From Patescibacteria group bacterium (GTDB lineage Bacteria > Patescibacteriota > Minisyncoccia > RBG-13-40-8-A), in contig JAHJST010000015.1 in NCBI GenBank assembly GCA_018829905.1, positions 1 through 35,108 of the forward strand: a stretch of DNA of 35,108 nt, written 5' to 3'. Shown piece after piece: positions 1 through 5,940 of this stretch. Positions within the stretch are counted from its first letter, which is position 1, and every line of letters starts with the position of its first letter. The position numbers were made by a program, and so were the translations under genes. Below the pieces are notes generated by a model. The model was not told the origin of the DNA. It saw nothing but the letters and a program-made list of their open reading frames with translations, and made no database searches.

Positions 1-484
1 AATTATCAAAAAACTTTTTAATATCACATTTTAGATAATAGAAATTGATTTTATTATTTTTGCTCATTTTTATACAAAAACAGTTTAATCTATTAACTGC
101 TTTATGTGTTCCTTTGTTTTTTCTACAAGAATAAGAATCAAAGATAAAAGATTTATTAAATACTTGTTCTAAATATTTAGCTATTAAATGATGAACTATT
201 CTATCTTTAATTTTGGCTTTATGAATATGTCTTAATTTTGGATCCTGAATAAAAAATGAAGAATAATTAGAATGTTTATATGTTTTATCTTTTAATTCAT
301 AATACAATTGGAATATATTATCTTCTAAATTAAATTCAAATTCTTGAACATCTTTTCTTTTTGATTTTCCTTTTTTAAACTCTTTCCATGATAAGAATAA
401 ATTTTCTAAAGTTATTAAATCATCATAATTATTAACAACTTTATTATTATGACTATTAACAACATTGACATCCCATTGATTCAT
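1..484 (-). CDS. DGR-type reverse transcriptase, N-terminal part (continues beyond the window)
   Basis: An open frame reads leftward from an ATG at 484-482 to the window edge, giving 161 residues; in-frame stops lie just upstream of that ATG. The order of motifs fits a group-II-intron/DGR-like reverse transcriptase: NLFLSWKEFKKGKSKRKD (~28-45), the early RT motif around HIHKAKIKDRIVHHL (~86-100), FDSYSCRKNKGTHKAV (~115-130), and the palm motif YYLKCDIKKFFDN (149-161) with the first catalytic Asp at D154. The YxDD box and thumb would be past the edge. No clear Shine-Dalgarno precedes the start. The first 36 bases overlap, antisense, the start of avd. The role is copying the TR RNA into mutagenised cDNA. 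The identity as the DGR enzyme rests on motifs plus the adjacent TR/VR pair. Confidence 0.92.
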   Translation of the reverse strand, partial: MNQWDVNVVNSHNNKVVNNYDDLITLENLFLSWKEFKKGKSKRKDVQEFEFNLEDNIFQLYYELKDKTYKHSNYSSFFIQDPKLRHIHKAKIKDRIVHHLIAKYLEQVFNKSFIFDSYSCRKNKGTHKAVNRLNCFCIKMSKNNKINFYYLKCDIKKFFDN

Positions 485-811
485 AAATTTTGTGAATTCT
501 ATAAAAAAATATATTTATTATCTTCTAAGATTCCCAAAAAAGATCGTTTTGGAATTTGGTTAAAAATTGAAAATATTTGTTTAAATATTTTCGATTTTCT
601 AATAAATGCTTCTCTAGAATTAAAAATTAACAAACCACCAATATTAAATTCAATCAGAATAAAAACTGAAACCATAAAAAGATTAATTAGAATTGCATAT
701 GAATTAGATATTATTTCAAGAAAAACATACATAGAGCTAGAATCAAATTTACAAGAATCTTCTAAAATGATAAATGGTTGGATAAAGTATTTATCAAAGA
801 AATCCCAATAA
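449..811 (+). CDS. avd: Avd-like accessory variability determinant, four-helix-bundle protein
   Basis: 120 residues, largely helical and basic. The block IPLIHKFCEFYKKIYLLSSK followed by IPKKDRFGIWLKIENICLNI matches the opening two helices of the Avd/S23-like four-helix-bundle family that accompanies DGR reverse transcriptases. Avd proteins form pentameric, positively charged barrels that bind the RT and are needed for mutagenic homing (family knowledge). It sits between TR and RT, as in many DGRs, but on the strand opposite both, and its 5' end overlaps the RT start by 36 bp. No convincing Shine-Dalgarno precedes ATG449. An intrinsic terminator overlaps its last codons. Confidence 0.88.
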   Translation: MTINNIDIPLIHKFCEFYKKIYLLSSKIPKKDRFGIWLKIENICLNIFDFLINASLELKINKPPILNSIRIKTETIKRLIRIAYELDIISRKTYIELESNLQESSKMINGWIKYLSKKSQ

Positions 812-829
812 TATGGGATTTCTTTTTTG
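796..829 (+). terminator. Intrinsic terminator of avd
   Basis: A perfect 12-bp stem (796-807 with 814-825; core aaatccca/tgggattt) with a 6-nt loop, running into a T-rich tract on the plus strand (to 829). The avd stop codon (809-811) lies in the loop. The leftward TR transcript would also meet this hairpin, but on that strand the U-tract is weaker. Confidence 0.75.
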
Positions 830-841
830 TAGAAACTTCTC

Positions 842-958
842 ACGGGCACGCAAATTCGGATTAGCATTATCAGGATGATAGTAATTGACGTTGAACTTGT
901 CATTATCGGAATTCCAGTTCACATTAGGAACATTGCCATCAGAATAACGCGAGCCAGA
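842..958 (-). repeat. DGR template repeat (TR)
   Basis: 117 bp that, read on the minus strand, make 39 codons matching residues 194-232 of the target protein. There are 20 mismatches to VR, all at TR adenines (12 A>G, 5 A>T, 3 A>C) and none at the other 87 bases. The 30 A's lie in 19 codons, ten of them AAY, always at codon position 1 or 2. Past the end at 842 the similarity continues imperfectly for 11 nt (831-841 vs 1239-1249) after a 1-nt gap, as expected for an IMH/IMH* type boundary. At the other end similarity stops abruptly near 958/959. The TR is probably part of a non-coding RNA; the open frame running through it is a by-product of its origin. Confidence 0.95.
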
Positions 959-986
959 TACTTTGTCTGATTCCACCTGTTTCACC

Positions 987-1008
987 AATAATCTTTATCA
1001 AGATTATT
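987..1008. other. Inverted repeat just upstream of TR
   Basis: Perfect 9-bp arms, aataatctt and aagattatt, separated by 4 nt, about 28 bp upstream of TR in the direction of TR transcription. There is no U-tract on either strand, so it does not look like a terminator. It may be a structural element of the TR RNA or an operator; function unknown. Confidence 0.5.
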
Positions 1009-1129
1009 TGAGTTAACCAGCTCTTTGCTGAAATTTTTTATGAAGCAATTATTTTAATAATGTCTTCACCAAAATCAAACAAGCAGTTTCTTAGTTTATT
1101 GGCAAATCGCTATCTTAAATTTAAGACCG

Positions 1130-1159
1130 ATTATATTAGCCAACCTAATTTTAACACAA
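1130..1159 (-). promoter_or_regulatory. Possible promoter for the TR RNA
   Basis: On the minus strand, a perfect TATAAT (1135-1130) with a poor -35 (TTGTGT, 1159-1154) 18 bp upstream. It lies after the target terminator and would start a transcript running through TR toward the hairpin at 825-796. The -35 is weak and chance occurrence in AT-rich DNA is possible. Confidence 0.35.
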
Positions 1160-1169
1160 ATTTAAAAAA

Positions 1170-1205
1170 ATATATAAAAAAGGGGTTCGGACAAGGCCGA
1201 ACCCC
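1170..1205 (-). terminator. GC-rich hairpin / terminator after the DGR target gene
   Basis: A perfect 9-bp stem, ggggttcgg (1182-1190) and ccgaacccc (1197-1205), with a 6-nt loop. On the minus strand it is followed by TTTTTTATATATTTTTTT. It starts 27 nt after the target stop codon. It reads as a strong intrinsic terminator. DGRs of the BPP-1 type also need a GC-rich hairpin downstream of VR for homing, so this element could serve both purposes (inference). Confidence 0.8.
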
Positions 1206-1232
1206 GAAGAATTTAAGAAAAAAGTTACAAGA

Positions 1233-1946
1233 CTAAAAAGAAACTACTCTACGGGCACGCAAAAGCGGAGAAGCACAACCAGGACGAAAGTAAATGACGC
1301 TGAACTCGTCATCATCGGAACTCCAGCCCACACTAGGAACATGGCCACCAGAACAACGCGAGCCAGAGCAAAGAGTCCAACTTTTCATATCAAGATGTTT
1401 TTTAAACCTCCAAAGAATAAAATCACCAAGAAGAATTCTTTCTTTTAAGGTTCCTGTGTTAATGCCTTTTTCTTTAATCTGATCTGCTGAAAGATTTTTG
1501 AGTGTTTCATCTTGATTTGCTTCCAAATTTGCACGAAAACGGACAATATAAGGATCTTTTTTGGAATCTCTACCAAAAGACAGATCAAGAACATCATCGA
1601 GTGATTCTTTTGTCCATTTCCATCTTCCAGATAATTTCTTTCCCCCACTAAATGCTCGTTCTGTGGAGAAATTTTCTGGGCTACACGCAAACCAAGAAAA
1701 ATCATTATCGTCCGCTTTTGGAATCGAAACTCCTGCAAAATCAACTTTTAAATTATGAACTTTGAAAAAGAACTTTTCCCAATCATTAAGAATGATTGAG
1801 TAGTCTAGGCCCTCAAAAGGATTCAATCCTTTTAAAAACCTTTCCAATTGTTTTGGCGTCTTTGATCCATCTCGAAGTTTAAGATTCAAATCCGCCAACA
1901 TGCCAAGCACACTACCCGGCACATCACCGACCATATCCTTTTTCAT
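1233..1946 (-). CDS. DGR target protein with C-terminal variable lectin-type region
   Basis: 237 residues. Residues 1-~165 form a non-variable domain I cannot assign, with features seen in CPR DGR targets (LNLKLRDGSKTPKQLERFLK near 20-39; NLSADQIKEK ~151-160). Residues ~166-237 are the variable module: WTLCSGSR (190-197) leads into VR (194-232), and the protein ends LRARRVVSF, the framework expected of a C-type-lectin/formylglycine-generating-enzyme-like fold. Sixteen residues differ from the TR-encoded version. There is no signal peptide or membrane segment, so its location is unclear. The start is well set: AAGGAGG (1953-1959) lies 6 nt before ATG1946, and a strong promoter is upstream. Base composition is visibly less AT-rich than in neighbouring genes, with CGT/CGC arginine codons in the variable module. 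Confidence 0.9.
   Translation of the reverse strand: MKKDMVGDVPGSVLGMLADLNLKLRDGSKTPKQLERFLKGLNPFEGLDYSIILNDWEKFFFKVHNLKVDFAGVSIPKADDNDFSWFACSPENFSTERAFSGGKKLSGRWKWTKESLDDVLDLSFGRDSKKDPYIVRFRANLEANQDETLKNLSADQIKEKGINTGTLKERILLGDFILWRFKKHLDMKSWTLCSGSRCSGGHVPSVGWSSDDDEFSVIYFRPGCASPLLRARRVVSF
1251..1367 (-). repeat. DGR variable repeat (VR)
   Basis: 117 bp aligned base for base with TR 842-958 and encoding residues 194-232 of the target. The invariant framework includes SGSR, VP, W208 and LRAR. Substituted residues are 198, 200, 202, 205, 207, 209, 212, 214, 216, 218, 220, 221, 223, 224, 226 and 228. The GC-rich stretch ACGGGCACGC (1251-1260, plus strand) is identical in TR and would be the initiation side of mutagenic homing. 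Confidence 0.95.
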
Positions 1947-1970
1947 GGTCAGCCTCCTTGATTAAATTTA

Positions 1971-1985
1971 TTCTCTTATAGAGAA
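1971..1985. promoter_or_regulatory. Short dyad at the target-gene transcription start
   Basis: Arms ttctct (1971-1976) and agagaa (1980-1985) with a 3-nt loop, placed at the first transcribed bases expected from the promoter at 1995-2023. It could be an operator or a 5' UTR hairpin; no direct evidence for either. Confidence 0.3.
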
Positions 1986-1994
1986 CATATAATT

Positions 1995-2023
1995 AGTATA
2001 GCAAATAATTAATTCTTTGTCAA
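1995..2023 (-). promoter_or_regulatory. Near-consensus sigma-70-type promoter of the DGR target gene
   Basis: On the minus strand: TTGACA (2023-2018), a 17-bp spacer, TATACT (2000-1995). The predicted start is near 1988, giving a leader of about 40 nt with a strong Shine-Dalgarno. The -35 lies inside the last codons of map. This is the best promoter in the window and implies that the target is expressed independently of the ribosomal operon. Confidence 0.8.
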
Positions 2024-2755
2024 TATTATCCCACCATCTTTTCCAACAGCAATAGTATGCTCAAAATGAGCAGACAAAGAATTATCACGAGTTTTATAAC
2101 AAAAACCATCTTTATCTTTTTCAACCAACCAATCACCCATAACAACCATTGGCTCTATAGCTAAAACCATTCCTTGTTTTAATTCAATTCCTTTTCCTCC
2201 TTCTGCATAATTTAAAACCTGAGGATCTTCATGAACGTTTTTGCCAACACCATGACCAACTAATTCACGAACAACATTAAAACCATTTTTTTCAACATGC
2301 TTTTGAATAACTGCGCCAATATCTCTTAAGTAATTTCCTTGTTTTAATTGTTCTATACTCATTTCTAAAGCTTCTTGAGTAATACCAACTAATTTTTTTA
2401 CTTTTTTGTCTGGATTTCCAACAATAACAGTTAAAGCCATGTCAGTACAATATCCTTTGTATCTAATGCCTAGGTCTAAACCAACAATATCTTTGTCTTT
2501 AATAATTCTATTTCCAGGAACACCATGAACTATTTGTTCGTTTATAGAAACACATAAAGATTTAGGAAATCCCATATATCCTTTAAAAGAAGGTTTTGCT
2601 CCATACTTAAAAACAAGATCTTCTGCGATCTTGTTCAAATAATTAGTAGTATTTCCAACCTTAACTTCTTGAGCAACCTTTTTTAAAATCTTAGCTAGAA
2701 TCTTACCACCTTTTTTCATTATTTCTATTTCTTTTTTAGAATATATTCTTATCAT
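2009..2755 (-). CDS. map: Methionine aminopeptidase type I
   Basis: 248 residues, the normal length for a bacterial type I enzyme that removes the initiator Met from nascent proteins. The five metal ligands are visible: D94 (LDLG), D105 (CTDMALT), H168 (GHGVGKNVHEDP), E201 (AIEPMV) and E232 (FEHTIAV), plus the substrate-binding H77 (VHG). It starts inside the adk stop (ATGA, 4-bp overlap), so it is translationally coupled. It is the last gene of the ribosomal cluster; the usual next genes (infA, rpmJ, rpsM) are absent here. Confidence 0.97.
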   Translation of the reverse strand: MIRIYSKKEIEIMKKGGKILAKILKKVAQEVKVGNTTNYLNKIAEDLVFKYGAKPSFKGYMGFPKSLCVSINEQIVHGVPGNRIIKDKDIVGLDLGIRYKGYCTDMALTVIVGNPDKKVKKLVGITQEALEMSIEQLKQGNYLRDIGAVIQKHVEKNGFNVVRELVGHGVGKNVHEDPQVLNYAEGGKGIELKQGMVLAIEPMVVMGDWLVEKDKDGFCYKTRDNSLSAHFEHTIAVGKDGGIILTKN

Positions 2756-3324
2756 TTAATTTTGCTTAAAATCTCTTTAAAAACATTTTCTATTGATTGT
2801 TCTCCATTAATCTTTGTAACTTTTATTCCTTTTTTCTTTAAATAATTTATAGCAGGAATAACATTTTTCTTATACCAAGCTAATCTCATTTTTATTTCTT
2901 TTTCATTATCATCATTTCTTTTTCTTTTTATTAATCTTTTAATTGATTCTTCATAAGAAATATCAATTACAAAAACCTGCGTATTTTTTACTCTATCTAT
3001 AAACTTAAAAAAATCATATAAATTTATAGATTCTTCTATCCTTCTTGGTGATCCATCTAAAAGTATTCCTTGATTTTCTTTTAAATTAAATAAAACATCA
3101 TTAATCCATAAAGCTGCAGCAATTTCATCTATTACTAGTCCACCAGAAGTTAAAACTTTTTTAATTTTCTTACCAGCAATTGTGTTTTTTTTAGCCAAAT
3201 TCCTTAAAAGATCTCCTGTATAAACATAATAAAGACTTTTAAATTTTTTTAATAAAAGTTTAGATTGAGTCCCTTTTCCAGATCCAGCTGGACCTATTAA
3301 AATAAAGTTTTTAGAATCCTTCAT
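2752..3324 (-). CDS. adk: Adenylate kinase
   Basis: 190 residues; interconverts ATP + AMP and 2 ADP. The P-loop GPAGSGKGT is at 11-19, the AMP-binding TGDLLR at ~36-41, and DGSPRR at 90-95 (usual DGFPR, with Phe replaced by Ser). The LID is the short form without zinc cysteines (KRKRNDDN ~134-140). It overlaps secY by 14 bp and map by 4 bp, the standard secY-adk-map order. Confidence 0.95.
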   Translation of the reverse strand: MKDSKNFILIGPAGSGKGTQSKLLLKKFKSLYYVYTGDLLRNLAKKNTIAGKKIKKVLTSGGLVIDEIAAALWINDVLFNLKENQGILLDGSPRRIEESINLYDFFKFIDRVKNTQVFVIDISYEESIKRLIKRKRNDDNEKEIKMRLAWYKKNVIPAINYLKKKGIKVTKINGEQSIENVFKEILSKIK

Positions 3325-4585
3325 AATCTCTCATTGTTAATTGTGATTCTACTTGTTTCATTGTTTCTAAGACAACAGAAACAACAATCAACACAGCTGT
3401 GCCACCAATAGCCATAGAAGCCATTCCAGTGACTGATTGCATAACCAATGGCAAAACAGCAATCAAACCCAAAAATATTGCACCAGCTAAGGTAATCCTG
3501 TTTAAAATCTTATAAAAAAATCCAGCTGTATTTTCACCAGGACGAATACCTGGAACAAAACCGCCTTGCTTTTGAATGTTTTCAGCAATAGCTTTTGGGT
3601 CAAAAGTAACAGCAGTATAGAAAAAAGTAAAAGCAACGACTAAAACAAAATATACTAATCCATATAAAAGCAAATTATCATTAAAAGCAACTAACATTCC
3701 TCCTATCTTACCAACAAATCCAGAAGAATTAACCAAAAAATTACCAATCATTCCAGGCAAAAGCATAATGGATAAAGCAAATATAATTGGAATAACACCA
3801 GCCTGATTAACCCTTAGTGGTAAATGAGTAGAAAATCCACCATACATTCTTCTTCCCCTAACTCTTTTAGCATAGGCAACAGGAACATTTCTTTGACCCT
3901 CAGAAACAATTACAACACCAGCAACAACTAAAATAGCAACAACTAAAAATCCAATATATGTAGGCAATTGAGAAGGATCATAAGTTACAATAACTTGCCT
4001 TATAGAGGCAGGAATTCCAGCAATAATACCAGCAAAAATTAAAAGCGAAATACCATTACCAATGCCTTTTTCAGATATTAATTCGCCTAACCACATTAAA
4101 AATATAGCGCCACCAGTAATTACAATTATTCCAGTAACCATTGCAAAAGGAGACATAAAACTAATAACGCCCTGCCCACCCAATAATTTAATCATAGAAT
4201 AAGCTTGTAATACAGCCAAAGGAATGGTTAGTATTCTTCCATATTGATTAAATTTCTTTTTTCCTTCTGGACCTGATTCATGATAAAGCTCTTTAAACTT
4301 AGGAAATATCATTGTTAATAACTGTAGAATAATCGTTGCAGTAATATATGGACCCAAACCAAGCATAACAATAGAAAAATTACTCATTGCTCCACCAGTA
4401 AATATATTAATCAAACCAAATAATTGATTTCCTTCAAAAAAAGCCTTGAGTTGTTCTGTGTCAACTCCAGGCACGGGAATATTAGCAGCTAATCTAAAAA
4501 CTACCAATAAAAGTAAAACAAAAATTATTTTGTTCCTTAGTTCTTTGATTTTGAATAATAATAAGACTTTATTAAACCATTTCAT
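3311..4585 (-). CDS. secY: Preprotein translocase channel subunit SecY
   Basis: 424 residues with ten predicted membrane segments. It forms the protein-conducting channel of the Sec translocon. Recognisable blocks are FRLAANIPVPGVD after TM1, the plug region GGAMSNFSI, GIGNGISLLIFAGI, the cytoplasmic loop RRMYGGFSTHLPLRVNQAGV, and the C5 loop FNPK-like TFDPKAIAENIQKQGGFVPG. It lies 2 nt after rplO and overlaps adk by 14 bp. It would be needed for export of the pilins and the Fn3/PKD protein at the other end of this window. Confidence 0.97.
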   Translation of the reverse strand: MKWFNKVLLLFKIKELRNKIIFVLLLLVVFRLAANIPVPGVDTEQLKAFFEGNQLFGLINIFTGGAMSNFSIVMLGLGPYITATIILQLLTMIFPKFKELYHESGPEGKKKFNQYGRILTIPLAVLQAYSMIKLLGGQGVISFMSPFAMVTGIIVITGGAIFLMWLGELISEKGIGNGISLLIFAGIIAGIPASIRQVIVTYDPSQLPTYIGFLVVAILVVAGVVIVSEGQRNVPVAYAKRVRGRRMYGGFSTHLPLRVNQAGVIPIIFALSIMLLPGMIGNFLVNSSGFVGKIGGMLVAFNDNLLLYGLVYFVLVVAFTFFYTAVTFDPKAIAENIQKQGGFVPGIRPGENTAGFFYKILNRITLAGAIFLGLIAVLPLVMQSVTGMASMAIGGTAVLIVVSVVLETMKQVESQLTMRDYEGF

Positions 4586-4587
4586 AT

Positions 4588-5115
4588 TTATTTTTTAACA
4601 ATCTTTTTTTTCTCAACAGATTTTTTTACTTCCTTTTTTTCAACTTTCTTAACTTCTTGTTTTTCCTTAACATGCTTTTTACCTTTTCTTTTCTTAACAG
4701 GCTTTTGTTTAATTTCAATTCCTAAAGCTTTTGCAACAGATTTAGAAACTAAACAATCTTTAATTTCAAGTTTTTTAGAAATTTTACCATCTCCTAATAT
4801 TTTAACACCTTTTTTATCCAATTTACCAATTAATCCTTTATTAAATAATGTTTTTGGACTAATTAAATCCCCATCTTTAAAATTCTTTTCTAAATCTTTT
4901 AAATTAACAATTTGAGGTTTTGGACCTGCTTTAAATTTATATCCTCTTTTTTTAGGAATCTTTTTAATAAAATCACGTAATTCTGGTCTCATTTTTCTAC
5001 CAGCTCTTGATTTTTGTCCTTTATTGCCACGACCAGAATAAGTACCGCGCTTGCCACCACGACCAACACGTTTTTTCTTTTTGCTCTTTTTAATTCTTAA
5101 ATCGTGTAATTGCAT
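4588..5115 (-). CDS. rplO: Ribosomal protein L15 (uL15) with lysine-rich tail
   Basis: 175 residues. The N-terminus has the L15 signature (KKRVGRGGKRGTYSGRGNKG, ~14-33) that threads through 23S rRNA. It is about 25-30 residues longer than usual because of a very basic C-terminal tail made of KK/EKK repeats. It overlaps the rpsE stop by one base (TAATG). In most bacteria rpmD (L30) lies between rpsE and rplO; here there is no room for it. Confidence 0.96.
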   Translation of the reverse strand: MQLHDLRIKKSKKKKRVGRGGKRGTYSGRGNKGQKSRAGRKMRPELRDFIKKIPKKRGYKFKAGPKPQIVNLKDLEKNFKDGDLISPKTLFNKGLIGKLDKKGVKILGDGKISKKLEIKDCLVSKSVAKALGIEIKQKPVKKRKGKKHVKEKQEVKKVEKKEVKKSVEKKKIVKK

Positions 5116-5636
5116 TATTCTAATAAATCTAAAGCTTTTAATGTGGCCCTAGCATTATTTAATTTATTATTAGTCCTACCAATTATCTTGGCAGTAATAT
5201 TTTCAATACCAGCTAAATTACAAATAGTTCTAACTGTTCCACCAGCAATAACGCCCCTACCTCTAGCAGCTGGTTTTAACATTACTCTTGCAGCACCATA
5301 CTTAGCTTCTACCTTAAAAGATATAGAACCATTTTTAGTTATTAAAATCTTAATCAAATCCTTTTTAGCTTGTTTAACCGCCTTTTCCACTGCAATGCTT
5401 ACATCCTTGCCTCCAGACACTCCAACGCCTACTCTACCATTTTTATCACCAATAACAACTACAGCGCGAAAACTAAATCTACGACCACCAGCTACCATTC
5501 TAGCAGTTCTAGTTACATCTAAAAGCTTTTGATCAAATTCTTGCTTTTCTTTAACAAAAGGCTTTCTTTGAAATCTTGGTTTTTCAAAAACCTTTTTTTT
5601 AGAATCTTCTTTTTTTATTTCTTTTTTATCTTCCAT
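5115..5636 (-). CDS. rpsE: Ribosomal protein S5 (uS5)
   Basis: 173 residues. The double-stranded-RNA-binding S5 domain starts near residue 34 (FDQKLLDVTRTARMVAGGRR) and continues into VVVIGDKNGRVGVGVSGGKD. The C-terminal domain has the PAARGRGVIAGGTVRTICNLAGI block. A charged extension of roughly 30 residues precedes the core. It lies 4 nt after rplR and runs straight into rplO. Confidence 0.97.
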   Translation of the reverse strand: MEDKKEIKKEDSKKKVFEKPRFQRKPFVKEKQEFDQKLLDVTRTARMVAGGRRFSFRAVVVIGDKNGRVGVGVSGGKDVSIAVEKAVKQAKKDLIKILITKNGSISFKVEAKYGAARVMLKPAARGRGVIAGGTVRTICNLAGIENITAKIIGRTNNKLNNARATLKALDLLE

Positions 5637-5640
5637 AATT

Positions 5641-5937
5641 TTAAAATTTTAATCCTGCTTCTCTAGCAGAATCAGCTAAATCCTTAATACGACCATGATA
5701 TCTAAATCCTGCTCTATCAAAAACAATTTTGGAAATCTTTTTCTCAATTGCTTTTTCTGCAACTGATTTACCAACCTTTTTAGGATCATCTCCCTTAGAT
5801 GAAGCTATGGTAATTCCCTTATCATCATCAATTAATTGAGCATAAATATGTTTATTAGATCTAAAAACACAAAGACGAGGAACTTTAGAAGTACCTTTAA
5901 TTTTTCCTCTTATTCTTTTGTGTCTTTGAATTCTCAT
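5641..5937 (-). CDS. rplR: Ribosomal protein L18 (uL18), short form
   Basis: 98 residues, shorter than the common ~115-120 because the basic N-terminal arm is reduced. The 5S-rRNA-binding core is clear: [20 protein letters not shown] (19-38), then [25 protein letters not shown] at the C-terminus. It starts at ATG5937, 3 nt after rplF. Confidence 0.96.
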   Translation of the reverse strand: MRIQRHKRIRGKIKGTSKVPRLCVFRSNKHIYAQLIDDDKGITIASSKGDDPKKVGKSVAEKAIEKKISKIVFDRAGFRYHGRIKDLADSAREAGLKF

Positions 5938-5940
5938 ATA

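Larger units (their letters stand above)
959..1232. other. Intergenic region between TR and target gene
   Basis: No gene is supported here. It contains, from left to right, a 9-bp inverted repeat (987-1008) next to TR, a perfect 12-bp palindrome CTTAAATTTAAG (1114-1125), a possible leftward promoter (1130-1159), and the target-gene terminator (1170-1205). The likely content is the promoter and 5' portion of the TR RNA. Confidence 0.6.
1..2023. mobile_element. Diversity-generating retroelement (DGR), truncated at the left edge
   Basis: Composite locus: reverse transcriptase (partial), Avd-like protein, template repeat TR, and a target gene ending in variable repeat VR. Seen directly: TR and VR align without gaps over 117 bp with 20 mismatches, every one at a TR coding-strand adenine. 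Family knowledge: DGRs reverse-transcribe TR RNA with A-specific errors and write the cDNA into VR, which diversifies a C-type-lectin-fold ligand-binding protein. The layout is target(-), TR(-), avd(+), RT(-). The right boundary given here is the target promoter, which overlaps the end of map. The left boundary lies outside the window. Confidence 0.95.

Noticed and set aside
499-903. Minus-strand open frame of 134 codons opposite avd
   Set aside because: It is antisense to a protein with a recognisable Avd-like helical pattern, runs into the TR, and shows no family features.
794-988. Minus-strand open frame across the TR encoding a protein similar to the end of the target
   Set aside because: It starts at a TTG with no ribosome binding site, and its content is the TR itself plus flank. 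It is best explained as the non-coding template, not a gene or a target pseudogene: a decaying copy would not differ only at adenines.
5110-5532. Plus-strand open frame opposite rpsE
   Set aside because: Shadow of the S5 gene on the other strand; no ribosome binding site or family resemblance. The same holds for the other long frames opposite ribosomal and pilus genes.
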